57,355 bases of DNA from a virus: IMG/VR virus record IMGVR_UViG_3300044648_000391, positions 1 to 57,355 of that record, one strand, 5' to 3'. Position numbers and translations under genes: made by a program. The notes under the pieces were generated by a model, which was given only the letters and a program-made list of their open reading frames with translations, was not told where the DNA came from and searched no databases. Positions within the stretch are counted from its first letter, which is position 1. Each line of letters opens with the position of its first letter. Shown here piece after piece: positions 6,902 through 14,377 of this stretch.

Positions 6902-7096
6902 GGAGCCAAGTGCGCGGACGATGACGCGCTATACCTTGGGGAGTGGTAAAGTAGATGAGGTGGGAAGCTGTGTGCCTACCAAGAGACCGCCGAGAGTTGG
7001 CAGAGATGCACAGTCTTTGCTAACTTGTAAACTCTTTGGCTAGCAGCCAATAAAATCGGAAAATTCTACGGCCCGGTTCAATTCCGGGATGGCTCC
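6902..7096 (+). ncRNA. tRNA-like RNA with a large folded insert (RNA A)
   Basis: The ends form a perfect 7-bp acceptor, GGAGCCA (6902-6908) with TGGCTCC (7090-7096). Inside lie a 5-bp D-like arm (GCGCG 6912-6916 / CGCGC 6925-6929) and a T arm (CCCGG, TTCAATT, CCGGG; 7072-7088). Where the anticodon arm should be, GTAGA (6951-6955) pairs with TCTAC (7065-7069) and encloses about 110 bases. That insert has its own hairpins: GGTGGG/CCTACC, GAGAGTT/AACTCTT with an inner GCAGAGA/TCTTTGC, and TTGGCT/AGCCAA. The layout recalls tmRNA, but it is too short, has no plausible tag frame and lacks the tmRNA 5' signature. It could also be an interrupted tRNA. The class is unknown; see RNA B at 47361. Confidence 0.65.
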
Positions 7097-7158
7097 ACCT
7101 TATACACTGTAACGACATATCGTAACAACATGTCGACAGAAGCAGGAAGTACCGACAC

Positions 7159-7542
7159 ATGAGAAAGATTGCTATTAGAAAGATACTGGAAGAGGCATAT
7201 GAATTGCGTGCGATATTTAGTCATTACAAACGAATAAAGACTGCGTATCATCAATATGCACTAGACATGCAAAACAAGAGTGTGGCGTTGTCATCCCATA
7301 ACTATCAATACTACGTAGCAGATGCGCGAGAATTCGTATTGGTAAAACCAAGGTTTAAGAATAACGAATATGTTCACGAATTCCTATCAAAGGACCTTGA
7401 TGTAAGCTGTGACGAGCTGTTAACAAAAACCAAGCTAATTGAGGCGAAGATATCCAGGGATATGCGGTATGCTAAGTTTGACGGAGCTGCGGGCAATATT
7501 ATTCAGGCATTGGAGGAGATTAGGTTGTTATGGAAAGAGTAG
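7159..7542 (+). CDS. Hypothetical helical protein
   Basis: This is a 127-residue protein, nearly all helical, basic at the start (MRKIAIRKILEEAYEL) and with many tyrosines. It follows RNA A by about 60 bases that carry further repeats of the type CGACATATCGT. Ribosome site AGGAAG upstream. No known family. Confidence 0.65.
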   Translation: MRKIAIRKILEEAYELRAIFSHYKRIKTAYHQYALDMQNKSVALSSHNYQYYVADAREFVLVKPRFKNNEYVHEFLSKDLDVSCDELLTKTKLIEAKISRDMRYAKFDGAAGNIIQALEEIRLLWKE

Positions 7543-7570
7543 TGAACTATTTATTTACGTGCGGTAATCC

Positions 7571-7723
7571 ATGAATTTCATAATTACTAACATAATCGGC
7601 ATCATATTCTGGTCCATATTCTTAGGGGTTTGCGATAAATTTGGTGTTGACAAACAAAGCGTTTATATAGGAGCTATAGCCGGTACTTTATCCACATTGC
7701 TTTTGTGGTGGGTAAACGAGTAG
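7571..7723 (+). CDS. Small membrane protein, 50 residues (holin-like topology)
   Basis: Two hydrophobic segments (NIIGIIFWSIFLGV near residues 7-20 and YIGAIAGTLSTLLLWWV near 31-48) are separated by a short charged loop (DKFGVDKQ). This is the size and shape of a class II holin, but also of many small phage membrane proteins. The ribosome site is weak. A role in lysis is a guess. Confidence 0.5.
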   Translation: MNFIITNIIGIIFWSIFLGVCDKFGVDKQSVYIGAIAGTLSTLLLWWVNE

Positions 7724-8102
7724 AATGCATCTGCACCCTGAACACTAGATGTCCAGACCGTCAAGACCTGTCGGGCAACGCTATTCTGGAAGCGTAAGGT
7801 GATGCTCGTTCATGTAGTTTTGTTCAGACGTTAGCTACAAGGCGCTTATCTTAATCTGGTATTGAAATAAGATAAGTGAGTACGCGGTTTCAAAGTTTAG
7901 TGTTCGGGGTTTATTCTCACCAATACTTGCATAATCAACTACAATGCAATACAATCTATTTGTCTTGGGTATTATGTTTGCTTGCAATCGAGAAGTTAAA
8001 CACCTCAGCGCCACAGGTAGGTTTAATATTCAGGGCTAACAAGTGGCGGGGTAGGTTACGCATATTTCCTTACCCAGCTGCTTTTTAAAATCAGGAGGCG
8101 TT
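7724..8102 (+). ncRNA. Gene-free stretch with strong secondary structure (candidate structured RNA)
   Basis: GCATC (7727-7731) pairs with GATGC (7801-7805), enclosing a TCCAGA/TCTGGA stem and an AGCGT/ATGCT hairpin, so 7724-7811 looks like one folded domain. TGTAG/CTACA follows, then an 11-bp hairpin CGCTTATCTTA/TAAGATAAGTG near 7842-7878 with no T tract. A last hairpin, GGGTAGG/CCTTACC, lies just before the next gene's ribosome site. A 70-codon GTG frame at 7876 crosses these structures and is not convincing. Confidence 0.45.
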
Positions 8103-8651
8103 ATGTTATCTTTTTTAAAGAAAATCTTACGTGAAGCGTGTAGGCGTTGTAAGTGCGAGGATAGTGATGGTCAAGAGTATAGTTATCTTGATGATTATTT
8201 ACGGTTTGGTGTTAAGAGAGAGTTAAGCGAAACGTCTTTGACATTTGGTAGGTATATAGGGAAAGCAGAAAATTTTAATTTTGAGACTGGGGAGTGTGAG
8301 TTTTCAGACGTTTATTGCTATTTAGGTGCTTTAGATTATCACAATTGCAGTGTTAAACCTGCGGTTGTTTTTTATGTGGGAGATAATAAAAAATTTGCGG
8401 GTGAATCCAAAGAGACTATTACATCTATTGGACCTATAGAAGAATCAGATAGAGATAAGCTGCATAGAGCCATGCAGGTTGCTAAGGAGCGCTACGAAAG
8501 TCAGGATAGGAAAGTTCTTATTAATGAGTCAAAGGCGATGTTGGCAGATGCTGAAATTACTCTAAGCCAAATAAATAAAGCATGCGTAGGGAAGGTAGCA
8601 AGTCTAGATTCAGAAAATAACCATAAGCCTAAGAAAAAGGGAAGTAAATAA
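8103..8651 (+). CDS. Hypothetical protein
   Basis: This is a 182-residue protein with ribosome site AGGAGG. The basic cysteine-containing N-terminus (FLKKILREACRRCKCED) is followed by a beta-rich middle and a helical, lysine-rich C-terminus. The CRRCKC cluster could bind metal but lacks a second pair. No family recognised. Confidence 0.65.
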   Translation: MLSFLKKILREACRRCKCEDSDGQEYSYLDDYLRFGVKRELSETSLTFGRYIGKAENFNFETGECEFSDVYCYLGALDYHNCSVKPAVVFYVGDNKKFAGESKETITSIGPIEESDRDKLHRAMQVAKERYESQDRKVLINESKAMLADAEITLSQINKACVGKVASLDSENNHKPKKKGSK

Positions 8652-8717
8652 ATTGATTTCTTGTACAACAATCATGTTAAGATAGGTTGTCTTTAATTAA
8701 CATTTAGGAGCAACAAC

Positions 8718-9170
8718 ATGAAATTGAAACCTACGTTAACTGGAATATTGTTATTCTCAAACGCTGCTGCATATACGGGTATAAATAAGGATAATTATAA
8801 AGAAAAATTATGCGGACCTGATTTGTTTGTAGTTACAAATCCTGAGCATCCGCCTAGGGGCCGTCATTCTCTTAGCGGGGCTGATGCTGATAACTTTAGA
8901 ACAATTGAGTTTAATTACGCTCAGTATTGTACTAAATTGGCTACTTACAACCGTATGCTTGATAAAAAGGAAAAGTGTGATTCAGAGCCTGAAGATTGCA
9001 CCCAGAAGGCATACATTCAAACACAAGTTGATAATGCTGGGATAGACTTAGCAAATACTTGCTTCCAGCTAGAGTCAAATAAAAAACGTAGCAAGCACAT
9101 GTGGGACGATATCATGATTAAGCGCAAGGAGTGCATTCATGTTACGCCCATAAGCACAGGTCCTAGGTAG
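8718..9170 (+). CDS. Secreted or periplasmic cysteine-containing protein
   Basis: This is a 150-residue protein with an N-terminal signal peptide (MKLKPTLTGILLFSNAAA, cleavage likely after residue 18) and at least six cysteines in the mature part. That pattern fits disulfide bonds in the periplasm. The ribosome site is TTAGGAGC. Function unknown. Exported phage proteins of this type may act in superinfection exclusion or lysis control, which is inference. Confidence 0.65.
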   Translation: MKLKPTLTGILLFSNAAAYTGINKDNYKEKLCGPDLFVVTNPEHPPRGRHSLSGADADNFRTIEFNYAQYCTKLATYNRMLDKKEKCDSEPEDCTQKAYIQTQVDNAGIDLANTCFQLESNKKRSKHMWDDIMIKRKECIHVTPISTGPR

Positions 9171-9305
9171 TCCGTGAGTGACTTTTGGGCTGGATTTATT
9201 GTCTGCCTAATCTTGTCTCTATCTTGTCTCTGTTAGCTTTTTGCCTTTTCAATCAGGCAAGGTTAGCAGAGACAGGCAAACCTCAATGGTGTGAGAAGTC
9301 TGGTT
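9171..9305 (+). promoter_or_regulatory. Leader with alternative hairpins upstream of the RNA ligase gene
   Basis: Two folds compete here. One is a nested hairpin: GTCTCTG (9226-9232) with CAGAGAC (9267-9273), around TTGCCT (9241-9246) with AGGCAA (9255-9260). The other pairs CTAATCTTG (9207-9215) with CAAGGTTAG (9258-9266), extended by GTCT (9201-9204) with AGAC (9270-9273). Mutually exclusive stems suggest regulated expression of the ligase. Confidence 0.45.
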
Positions 9306-10379
9306 ATGGCAATTGAATATATTTCATTAATGCATGACAAAATACAAAAGTTTGACATTAGCTATGCTGAAGATTTAATTGCTGATGGATGGATAAGACG
9401 TAGCGCTCATCCTTCGGGTGAACTTTTTATTTATAACTATACCGAAAAGACAGTCTACGAAAAGTTTTGGAATCAATATACTTTACAATGTCGAGGATTA
9501 ATCACTGACATAGAAGGTAATATCATTGCGCGACCATTTCCTAAGATTTTTAATGTAGAAGAGCTAGATAGTTTACCTAATGAGCCTTACGATGTTTACG
9601 AAAAACTAGATGGGTCCCTAGGTATTCTTTATTTTTATAAAGATAAGCCCTATATAGCGACCAGAGGGTCCTTTACAGGCGAGCAAGCGGTTGTTGCTAA
9701 TGAAATGCTTCAGAAATTAGATACTAGTGCATTTAGAAAAGGTCTTACCTATTTGTTTGAAATTATTTACCCAGAAAATAGAATAGTCGTAAATTATGGG
9801 GATGAGCGTTCGTTGCGATTAATTGGTCTTGTGGTTACAGCAACCGGTGAAGATATTTCCGACCTAGATGTTCAAGGATATGGCAGATTTCCTCACATTA
9901 CTGCGCTTAATCCTTCTGTTCCAGCGCTACAAGCTTTAAATATCCAAAACAAAGAAGGCTTTGTCCTTAGATTTAAGAGCGGTATCCGCGTTAAAGTAAA
10001 ATTTAAAGACTATGTTATGTTGCATAGCATTATTACTGAAATGACGGCGCGTAAGGTATGGGAAGCGGTTAAGAGTAATAAGTCATTTGATGAGTTTATT
10101 AAAAACATTCCAGACGAAATATTTGGGTGGATCAAAGCTAAGGAAAATTACTTCAAGGAACAATACGCCTTAATAGAGAGCAAAGCAAAAGCAGACCTTA
10201 ATAAGATAATGGGTGAATACCATGAAAACCGAAAAAGTGTTGCTATGATGATTAAGAATTGTGATAACCCGCATGTACTGTTTAGAATGTTCGATGATAA
10301 AGATTATAGCGAATGTATTTGGAAGACACTTGAACCTGAGCACGAACTACCTATACTTGACACACAAAAAAACACATGA
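9306..10379 (+). CDS. rnlA: T4 Rnl1-type ATP-dependent RNA ligase
   Basis: This is a 357-residue RNA ligase that joins 3'-OH and 5'-phosphate RNA ends through an enzyme-AMP intermediate. The nucleotidyltransferase motifs are present: motif I YEKLDGSLG (catalytic lysine near residue 100), the upstream LQCRGL and ARPFPKIFN segments typical of the Rnl1 family, motif IV EGFVLRF, and motif V KVKFK. The C-terminal 110 residues are helical, as in T4 Rnl1. ATG 9306 is used; a GTG five codons upstream is possible. In T4 the enzyme repairs tRNA cut by the host anticodon nuclease PrrC. Here it lies between structured non-coding stretches and upstream of a second RNA ligase. Confidence 0.92.
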   Translation: MAIEYISLMHDKIQKFDISYAEDLIADGWIRRSAHPSGELFIYNYTEKTVYEKFWNQYTLQCRGLITDIEGNIIARPFPKIFNVEELDSLPNEPYDVYEKLDGSLGILYFYKDKPYIATRGSFTGEQAVVANEMLQKLDTSAFRKGLTYLFEIIYPENRIVVNYGDERSLRLIGLVVTATGEDISDLDVQGYGRFPHITALNPSVPALQALNIQNKEGFVLRFKSGIRVKVKFKDYVMLHSIITEMTARKVWEAVKSNKSFDEFIKNIPDEIFGWIKAKENYFKEQYALIESKAKADLNKIMGEYHENRKSVAMMIKNCDNPHVLFRMFDDKDYSECIWKTLEPEHELPILDTQKNT

Positions 10380-10758
10380 TACATTACCCGCCAGAATGCA
10401 TAGGAGTTGGGTCGGCTCCTGAGAGCTAGTCGTTAGGTAAATTCTCGAGCATTCTTACTAGTCTCTGTAACCGGTGAGCCGTACATCCGACGGGGTGTAC
10501 TCATTGTTTTGCAGCCAAGGCGAGCCATGTACGGTGAACCGTGCTTTAACCTTCTGGTAGGGAGGGTGGTTCACAAAACCTTGGAAGTCGCAAGCCGTAA
10601 GGGTGAGGGGGATAGCGGGTGGGTTTAAAGCGTATACGCTGTCCGTAAGCTCTAGGCAACTAGGCACTAGCTACGCTAAAAATAGTTTTACCACGGTACA
10701 TACTAGTCGGCATAAACGTCATCTCGAATTCCGGCCCGTCTATTCTTTACGGTGAGCT
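10380..10758 (+). ncRNA. Gene-free stretch with extensive secondary structure (candidate large structured RNA)
   Basis: About 380 bases without a credible gene. GTACATCC (10481-10488) and GGGTGTAC (10493-10500) form an 8-bp hairpin with a GACG loop. Alternatively CCGTACAT (10479-10486) can pair with ATGTACGG (10527-10534). CCAAGG (10515-10520) with CCTTGG (10579-10584) encloses GTGAACC/GGTTCAC (10534-10540/10568-10574) and an inner ACCTTC/GAGGGT hairpin. AGCGTATACGCT follows near 10629-10640. The size and phage setting recall large phage RNAs such as ROOL and GOLLD, but I cannot match it to either. Confidence 0.5.
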
Positions 10759-11550
10759 ATGTTTTCAAAAATTAAAAGATATCTGCAAGATAAATTCTTC
10801 GATAAATACATTCCGTTGAACAAAGCAATTAAAGAGCTGTACAAGCTTGAAAAAAGCCTGATGCCTGGTAATGTGCCTGTAGGGGGGTTATGGGCGTGGA
10901 ATGCTTCAGAGGAATACAAGATTGTCCGAGAGTACTACCTTTTTAATCGGGGGTTGCAGCACCGCCTTTATGGTAAATTGAATCCTGACATATCGATAAA
11001 AAATAATTTCTTTCATATTGGTTGTGGCAGCCTACCTGCCTGGTCAGTAACCAATGAAACGGGTAAAAGAAATAGTACTAATATCCATATAAGCCATGTT
11101 TGGCGTGGTAATAATATTGTTGTTTACAAATATCAGAAACACGATCCATCTTTTTTTATCCCAAGCTCAATGTATATGACTGACATTACTGAATCTAAAA
11201 GAACATATATAGTTGCAATACATGACGTATCCGTAAAGCGTTCTCATCTTAGACATCTAGTGGATATCATTAAACAAGAGGCAGCAGAGTCACCAAGCAC
11301 TACCGAACACAAAGAGGATTTAAAACAAATCAGAAAAAGACGTAAGCGTGAGAAGCGACGATATAAAAACTCTGCAAAGTATAAAAAACGTAGGTTAGAA
11401 CTCATAGTTGATAAGAGAATACAGAAGACGGAGGCAGGTTTCCGAAAGCAGTGCTGGTTGTTTAAAGATATGTTTAATATACTCAAAGGGCACAACGATG
11501 AGTCGCATAAACCTATGTCGTATTCGCCTTCATGGGGTCCTGGTAAGTGA
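10759..11550 (+). CDS. Hypothetical protein with a strongly basic C-terminal region
   Basis: This is a 263-residue protein. The first 175 residues are a mixed fold with an SHVWRGNN-like segment and no recognised motif. Residues about 188-225 are dominated by lysine and arginine (RKRRKREKRRYKNS...), suggesting RNA or DNA binding. It is the first gene after the structured stretch 10380-10758 and overlaps the next gene by four bases, placing it in the RNA-repair operon. A role with that RNA is only suggested by position. Confidence 0.65.
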   Translation: MFSKIKRYLQDKFFDKYIPLNKAIKELYKLEKSLMPGNVPVGGLWAWNASEEYKIVREYYLFNRGLQHRLYGKLNPDISIKNNFFHIGCGSLPAWSVTNETGKRNSTNIHISHVWRGNNIVVYKYQKHDPSFFIPSSMYMTDITESKRTYIVAIHDVSVKRSHLRHLVDIIKQEAAESPSTTEHKEDLKQIRKRRKREKRRYKNSAKYKKRRLELIVDKRIQKTEAGFRKQCWLFKDMFNILKGHNDESHKPMSYSPSWGPGK

Positions 11551-11984
11551 AATGGGCATGGGCAGAAGACTACATTGCAAAGCCAAACGGCTGGGTAATT
11601 CTTGATTATAGTAGGAGTAAGAAACAAGTGTGGAAAGGGCCTGTTAAAATTAAATTGATTGCTGATTATGTGTTTCCGTTTAAACCCTCAATATTTACTA
11701 CTGAAGCCCCAAAAGTTGACAGCAAGGGGTATTTTACTTTTCGCAGGGATATAGAGGATGATAATTACGAAATGACTTACCATTTTTTTAAGATTTTAAA
11801 TTTAAAAGAAGAAATGCCCTTTAGCGATATTGAAAAATTTTTACATATGAAAAAGTTCGGAATATTAGCAGACATTAAGGTACGCCCAGAATACACTTAC
11901 GAACTTTCGAAAGCTCTAAAGGAATATGGCATTGAAACTAACTTAGTTCACCCTGAACAATACTGCAAGATTGAAATAGAATGA
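11547..11984 (+). CDS. Hypothetical protein of the RNA-repair operon
   Basis: This is a 145-residue protein starting MKWAWAEDYIAKPNGW. It has beta-rich and helical segments and no recognised catalytic motif. ATGA overlaps on both sides couple it to the gene before and to the release-factor-like gene after it. Confidence 0.65.
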   Translation: MKWAWAEDYIAKPNGWVILDYSRSKKQVWKGPVKIKLIADYVFPFKPSIFTTEAPKVDSKGYFTFRRDIEDDNYEMTYHFFKILNLKEEMPFSDIEKFLHMKKFGILADIKVRPEYTYELSKALKEYGIETNLVHPEQYCKIEIE

Positions 11985-12259
11985 CAACTTTTGCATTACA
12001 AATAGACCCACGCGACCTGCGCATTGATATTTTTAGCGATTCTGGCGCGATGGTTAAAAACAAGTTAGGTATAAAAACTATTCGTATAACGCATTTACCA
12101 TCTGGCGAAGTCACAGAATGTGGTGACACATGCTCTAGGCATCCTAATATCTCCGCATGGAATATAGACCGAAAAAAATGTGCTATATCTCAGTTAAAGC
12201 AGAAGTTAAACGACAGTATCAAAGCTAAGCAATCAGGGGCAGGAAATGGAAGAAGTTAA
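11981..12259 (+). CDS. Release-factor-like (RF-1 domain) small protein lacking GGQ
   Basis: This is a 92-residue protein. Residues 12-48 follow the catalytic domain of class I release factors: DLRIDIFSDSGA, then TIRITHLPSGEVTEC, then RHPN...A and a C-terminal QLKQKL helix. These match the family pattern D.RID.FR.SGAGGQ..N...AVRITH.PTG.V..C....S..KN. The GGQ that triggers peptide release is replaced (SGAMVKNK), so peptidyl-tRNA hydrolysis is unlikely. It may occupy the ribosomal A site or bind cut ribosomes. The RF homologue PrfH is known to pair with RtcB in bacterial RNA repair. Here the gene lies between two RNA ligases and 3 kb from an rtcB. Confidence 0.6.
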   Translation: MTTFALQIDPRDLRIDIFSDSGAMVKNKLGIKTIRITHLPSGEVTECGDTCSRHPNISAWNIDRKKCAISQLKQKLNDSIKAKQSGAGNGRS

Positions 12260-13394
12260 AAGAAAGCTAGCATCAATTCGGGTTATATCTGAAATCAAGC
12301 CGATAGAAGGTGCGGATAACATAGAGCTTGCTATTGTTGATGGCTGGCAGTGCGTGGTTAAGAAAGGTGATTTTGAGGCTGGCAATTTATGTGTTTATTT
12401 TGAAATAGATTCATTCTTGCCTATACGCCCAGAGTTTGAATTCCTCCGCAAGTCTTCGTATAAGAAGATGGGTAATAAAGAGGGATTTAGGCTTAAAACG
12501 ATTAGGCTTAGAGGTCAGATATCGCAGGGATTGGTGTTAAGGATAGGATTCTTAACATATAATGCGAAAAGGAGTACCTTATATTTCTCGTTAGAAGGAG
12601 ACATTTTGCGTACTATACCGGCATATCCAAATTTATGCTCACAAGCCATTACTCTGAGCGACAAGGAGTATGAAGAATTTAAGCGTAATAGTCTCGGGGG
12701 AACCGACCTTACAGAAGTTTTAGGTATCGAAAAATACGAACCACCCATCCCCGCATGTTTAGCCGGAAAGGTTAAGGGCAACTTTCCGTCATTTATCCGT
12801 AAAACAGACTTAGAGCGTGTACAGAATATCTGGGGTGACATAAAAGACCGTATGGAATCATTTGAGGTGACGGTTAAGCTAGATGGTACAAGCTGTACGT
12901 TTTATTTGAAAGATGGGGTATTCGGTGTCTGTTCACGTAACCTAGAGCTAAAGGAAGAAGAGAACAACACTTACTGGAAGATGGCCAGAAAATACAATAT
13001 TGAGCAGCTGCTTAGAGATTGTGGCCAAAACCTAGCACTACAGGGCGAAATCATTGGGGAAGGTATACAAGGCAATCCTGAGGGTATTCAGGGGCAAGAA
13101 TTCTACTTGTTTGATATTTGGGATATTGATAACCATCGATATTTAATGCCGCTTGAAAGGGTTTTGTTATGGACTGATAAGTTTAACTCGATACCCTGGT
13201 GTCCGTATACAGAAGAGCGTGGACTTAGCTTCGACAAGGATTTATCACACCTAGATTTAAACGAATTCCTAGGATATGCAAATGGCAAGTCATTACATGC
13301 TGATATGCGGGAAGGGATTGTATTTAAGTCAAACGATTCCGACCTAAGATTTAAGGTTATATCAAATGAATATTTATTAAAGAAGGGTGATTAA
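12246..13394 (+). CDS. RNA ligase of the Deinococcus Rnl (Rnl5) type
   Basis: This is a 382-residue ligase. Residues 5-100 form the OB-like N-terminal domain of this family (KLASIRVISEIKPIEGADNI..., then GQISQGLVL). The nucleotidyltransferase domain follows: catalytic lysine about 211 in VTVKLDGTS, then SRNLELKE, QGEIIGEG, FDIWDI, EGIVFKS (motif IV) and RFKVIS (motif V). A stretch of about 40 residues at 101-145, between the two domains, looks like an insertion. Deinococcus Rnl seals nicks in RNA strands and tolerates a DNA template. The gene overlaps the RF-like gene by 14 bases and the next gene by one, so it is part of one operon. Confidence 0.9.
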   Translation: MEEVKRKLASIRVISEIKPIEGADNIELAIVDGWQCVVKKGDFEAGNLCVYFEIDSFLPIRPEFEFLRKSSYKKMGNKEGFRLKTIRLRGQISQGLVLRIGFLTYNAKRSTLYFSLEGDILRTIPAYPNLCSQAITLSDKEYEEFKRNSLGGTDLTEVLGIEKYEPPIPACLAGKVKGNFPSFIRKTDLERVQNIWGDIKDRMESFEVTVKLDGTSCTFYLKDGVFGVCSRNLELKEEENNTYWKMARKYNIEQLLRDCGQNLALQGEIIGEGIQGNPEGIQGQEFYLFDIWDIDNHRYLMPLERVLLWTDKFNSIPWCPYTEERGLSFDKDLSHLDLNEFLGYANGKSLHADMREGIVFKSNDSDLRFKVISNEYLLKKGD

Positions 13395-13663
13395 TGGAAT
13401 CCATACTTAACGATGTGTTTGATATAAAGATAACAGCCCATGCACCCTATAAGGACACTAACATTACGCTCTATCGGATAAGTTTTAAGGCGGGGAGATT
13501 GTATAGTTATGAATTCTCTATCTGTAAGAAATACAATCGTATGGAGTGTGACTTATTTTGCAAGGGTCTAGAAGAATCAATCCGAACGCTTATAAGATGC
13601 ATGTTAGAAGATATGGCCAGGGCTATTGGCGGAACGCCTTTATCCAAGCTTGATAAATCGTGA
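13394..13663 (+). CDS. Hypothetical 89-residue protein
   Basis: The ATG overlaps the ligase stop codon (TAATG). The N-terminal half is beta-rich (DIKITAHAPYKDTNITLYRI) and the C-terminal half helical. No recognised family. It ends the operon 16 bases before tRNA-Met. Confidence 0.6.
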   Translation: MESILNDVFDIKITAHAPYKDTNITLYRISFKAGRLYSYEFSICKKYNRMECDLFCKGLEESIRTLIRCMLEDMARAIGGTPLSKLDKS

Positions 13664-13678
13664 TATAATACACATAAT

Positions 13679-13755
13679 AGCGGGGTGGAGCAGTCTGGCA
13701 GCTCGCCTGCCTCATAAGCAGGAGGTCGCAGGTTCAAATCCTGCCTCCGCTACCA
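13679..13755 (+). tRNA. tRNA-Met (anticodon CAT), initiator-like
   Basis: A complete 77-base cloverleaf with encoded CCA: acceptor AGCGGGG/CTCCGCT, D arm GAGC...GCTC, anticodon stem CCTGC/GCAGG with loop CTCATAA, T arm GCAGG/CCTGC with TTCAAAT. The D arm (GAGCAGTCTGGCAGCTC) and AGGTC variable loop are those of bacterial initiator tRNA. However, pair 1:72 is A-T rather than the initiator mismatch, and the three G-C pairs of the anticodon stem are not kept. Confidence 0.9.
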
Positions 13756-13776
13756 AATATAATTGGAGGGTTAAAA

Positions 13777-13878
13777 ATGAATCAAGATGACGTTAAACAA
13801 GTAGAGCAGGATTCTTTCAATATGGATATTTTATCTGAGAAAGAGTCAGATATTGCACAAGAAAAGTATTTTGGGTAA
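13777..13878 (+). CDS. Hypothetical 33-residue acidic peptide
   Basis: A short frame (MNQDDVKQVEQDSFN...) with a near-perfect ribosome site (TTGGAGGG) seven bases before the ATG. It ends 11 bases before the next gene. The good start context supports translation; no function known. Confidence 0.5.
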   Translation: MNQDDVKQVEQDSFNMDILSEKESDIAQEKYFG

Positions 13879-13889
13879 GGGGATAAGTT

Positions 13890-14285
13890 ATGATACGTTT
13901 TACAGCAATTGACACGATTAATTTTGAAAATGATTTAGAAAAGGATAAGTTCTTTCAGGCTCTCGTTGGTAAGTATCTTATCTTTCGAGACCAGTGCTGC
14001 GACTTTGTCGGTAAGTTAATAGAGCAAGATGTTAACAGAAGATGGCGAGATAATTTTTATTTACTTGGAGATGTAATCTATGTTCCAAATTTGTTTAATG
14101 AATACGTAAATTATTTTTGGCTGTGTGACACCGAAAGGAAAGCGGGAAATGGCATTCTACTATTTAACACAAAAGAGCCGATTTATTTTGAACGTTTAGA
14201 TATAGATATTTTACCGATTAAGCAACCTTATGGTATTTTGGATGACAACGAAGCGTTAGCTAAAAAGCTTTTGGGTAACGTTTAG
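13890..14285 (+). CDS. Hypothetical protein
   Basis: This is a 131-residue protein, beta-rich with many aromatic residues (RRWRDNFYLLGDVIYVPNLFNEYVNYFW region in the middle). It has an AAGGGG ribosome site and lies between tRNA genes. No recognised family. Confidence 0.65.
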   Translation: MIRFTAIDTINFENDLEKDKFFQALVGKYLIFRDQCCDFVGKLIEQDVNRRWRDNFYLLGDVIYVPNLFNEYVNYFWLCDTERKAGNGILLFNTKEPIYFERLDIDILPIKQPYGILDDNEALAKKLLGNV

Positions 14286-14298
14286 CATCAACAATATA

Positions 14299-14376
14299 CT
14301 GAGAGTAGCGCAGCTTGGGTAGCGTACCTCCCTTGGAAGGAGGTGGTCGTTGGTTCAAATCCAACCTCTCAGACCA
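14299..14376 (+). tRNA. tRNA-Pro (anticodon TGG)
   Basis: A 78-base cloverleaf with encoded CCA: acceptor CTGAGAG/CTCTCAG, D stem GCGC/GCGT, anticodon stem CCTCC/GGAGG with loop CTTGGAA, T arm GTTGG/CCAAC. C1-G72 is the usual tRNA-Pro feature. One base separates it from tRNA-Leu. Confidence 0.95.
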
Positions 14377-14377
14377 A

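Noticed and set aside
6902-7096. Interpretation of RNA A as tmRNA
   Set aside because: It lacks the conserved 5' tmRNA segment after the acceptor strand, is only 195 bases long, and no frame gives an Ala-Ala-ending tag before a stop.
6902-7096. Interpretation of RNA A as a tRNA with a self-splicing group I intron
   Set aside because: The insert is about 110 bases, too short for even the smallest group I introns, and the P7/G-site core elements are not seen.
7876-8088. 70-residue GTG-start frame on the plus strand
   Set aside because: It begins inside the stem of an 11-bp hairpin, has no ribosome site, and shows no protein-like pattern.
10458-10667. 69-residue open frame on the minus strand
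   Set aside because: It lies across the strong hairpins of the structured stretch, has no ribosome site, and has composition unlike phage proteins.
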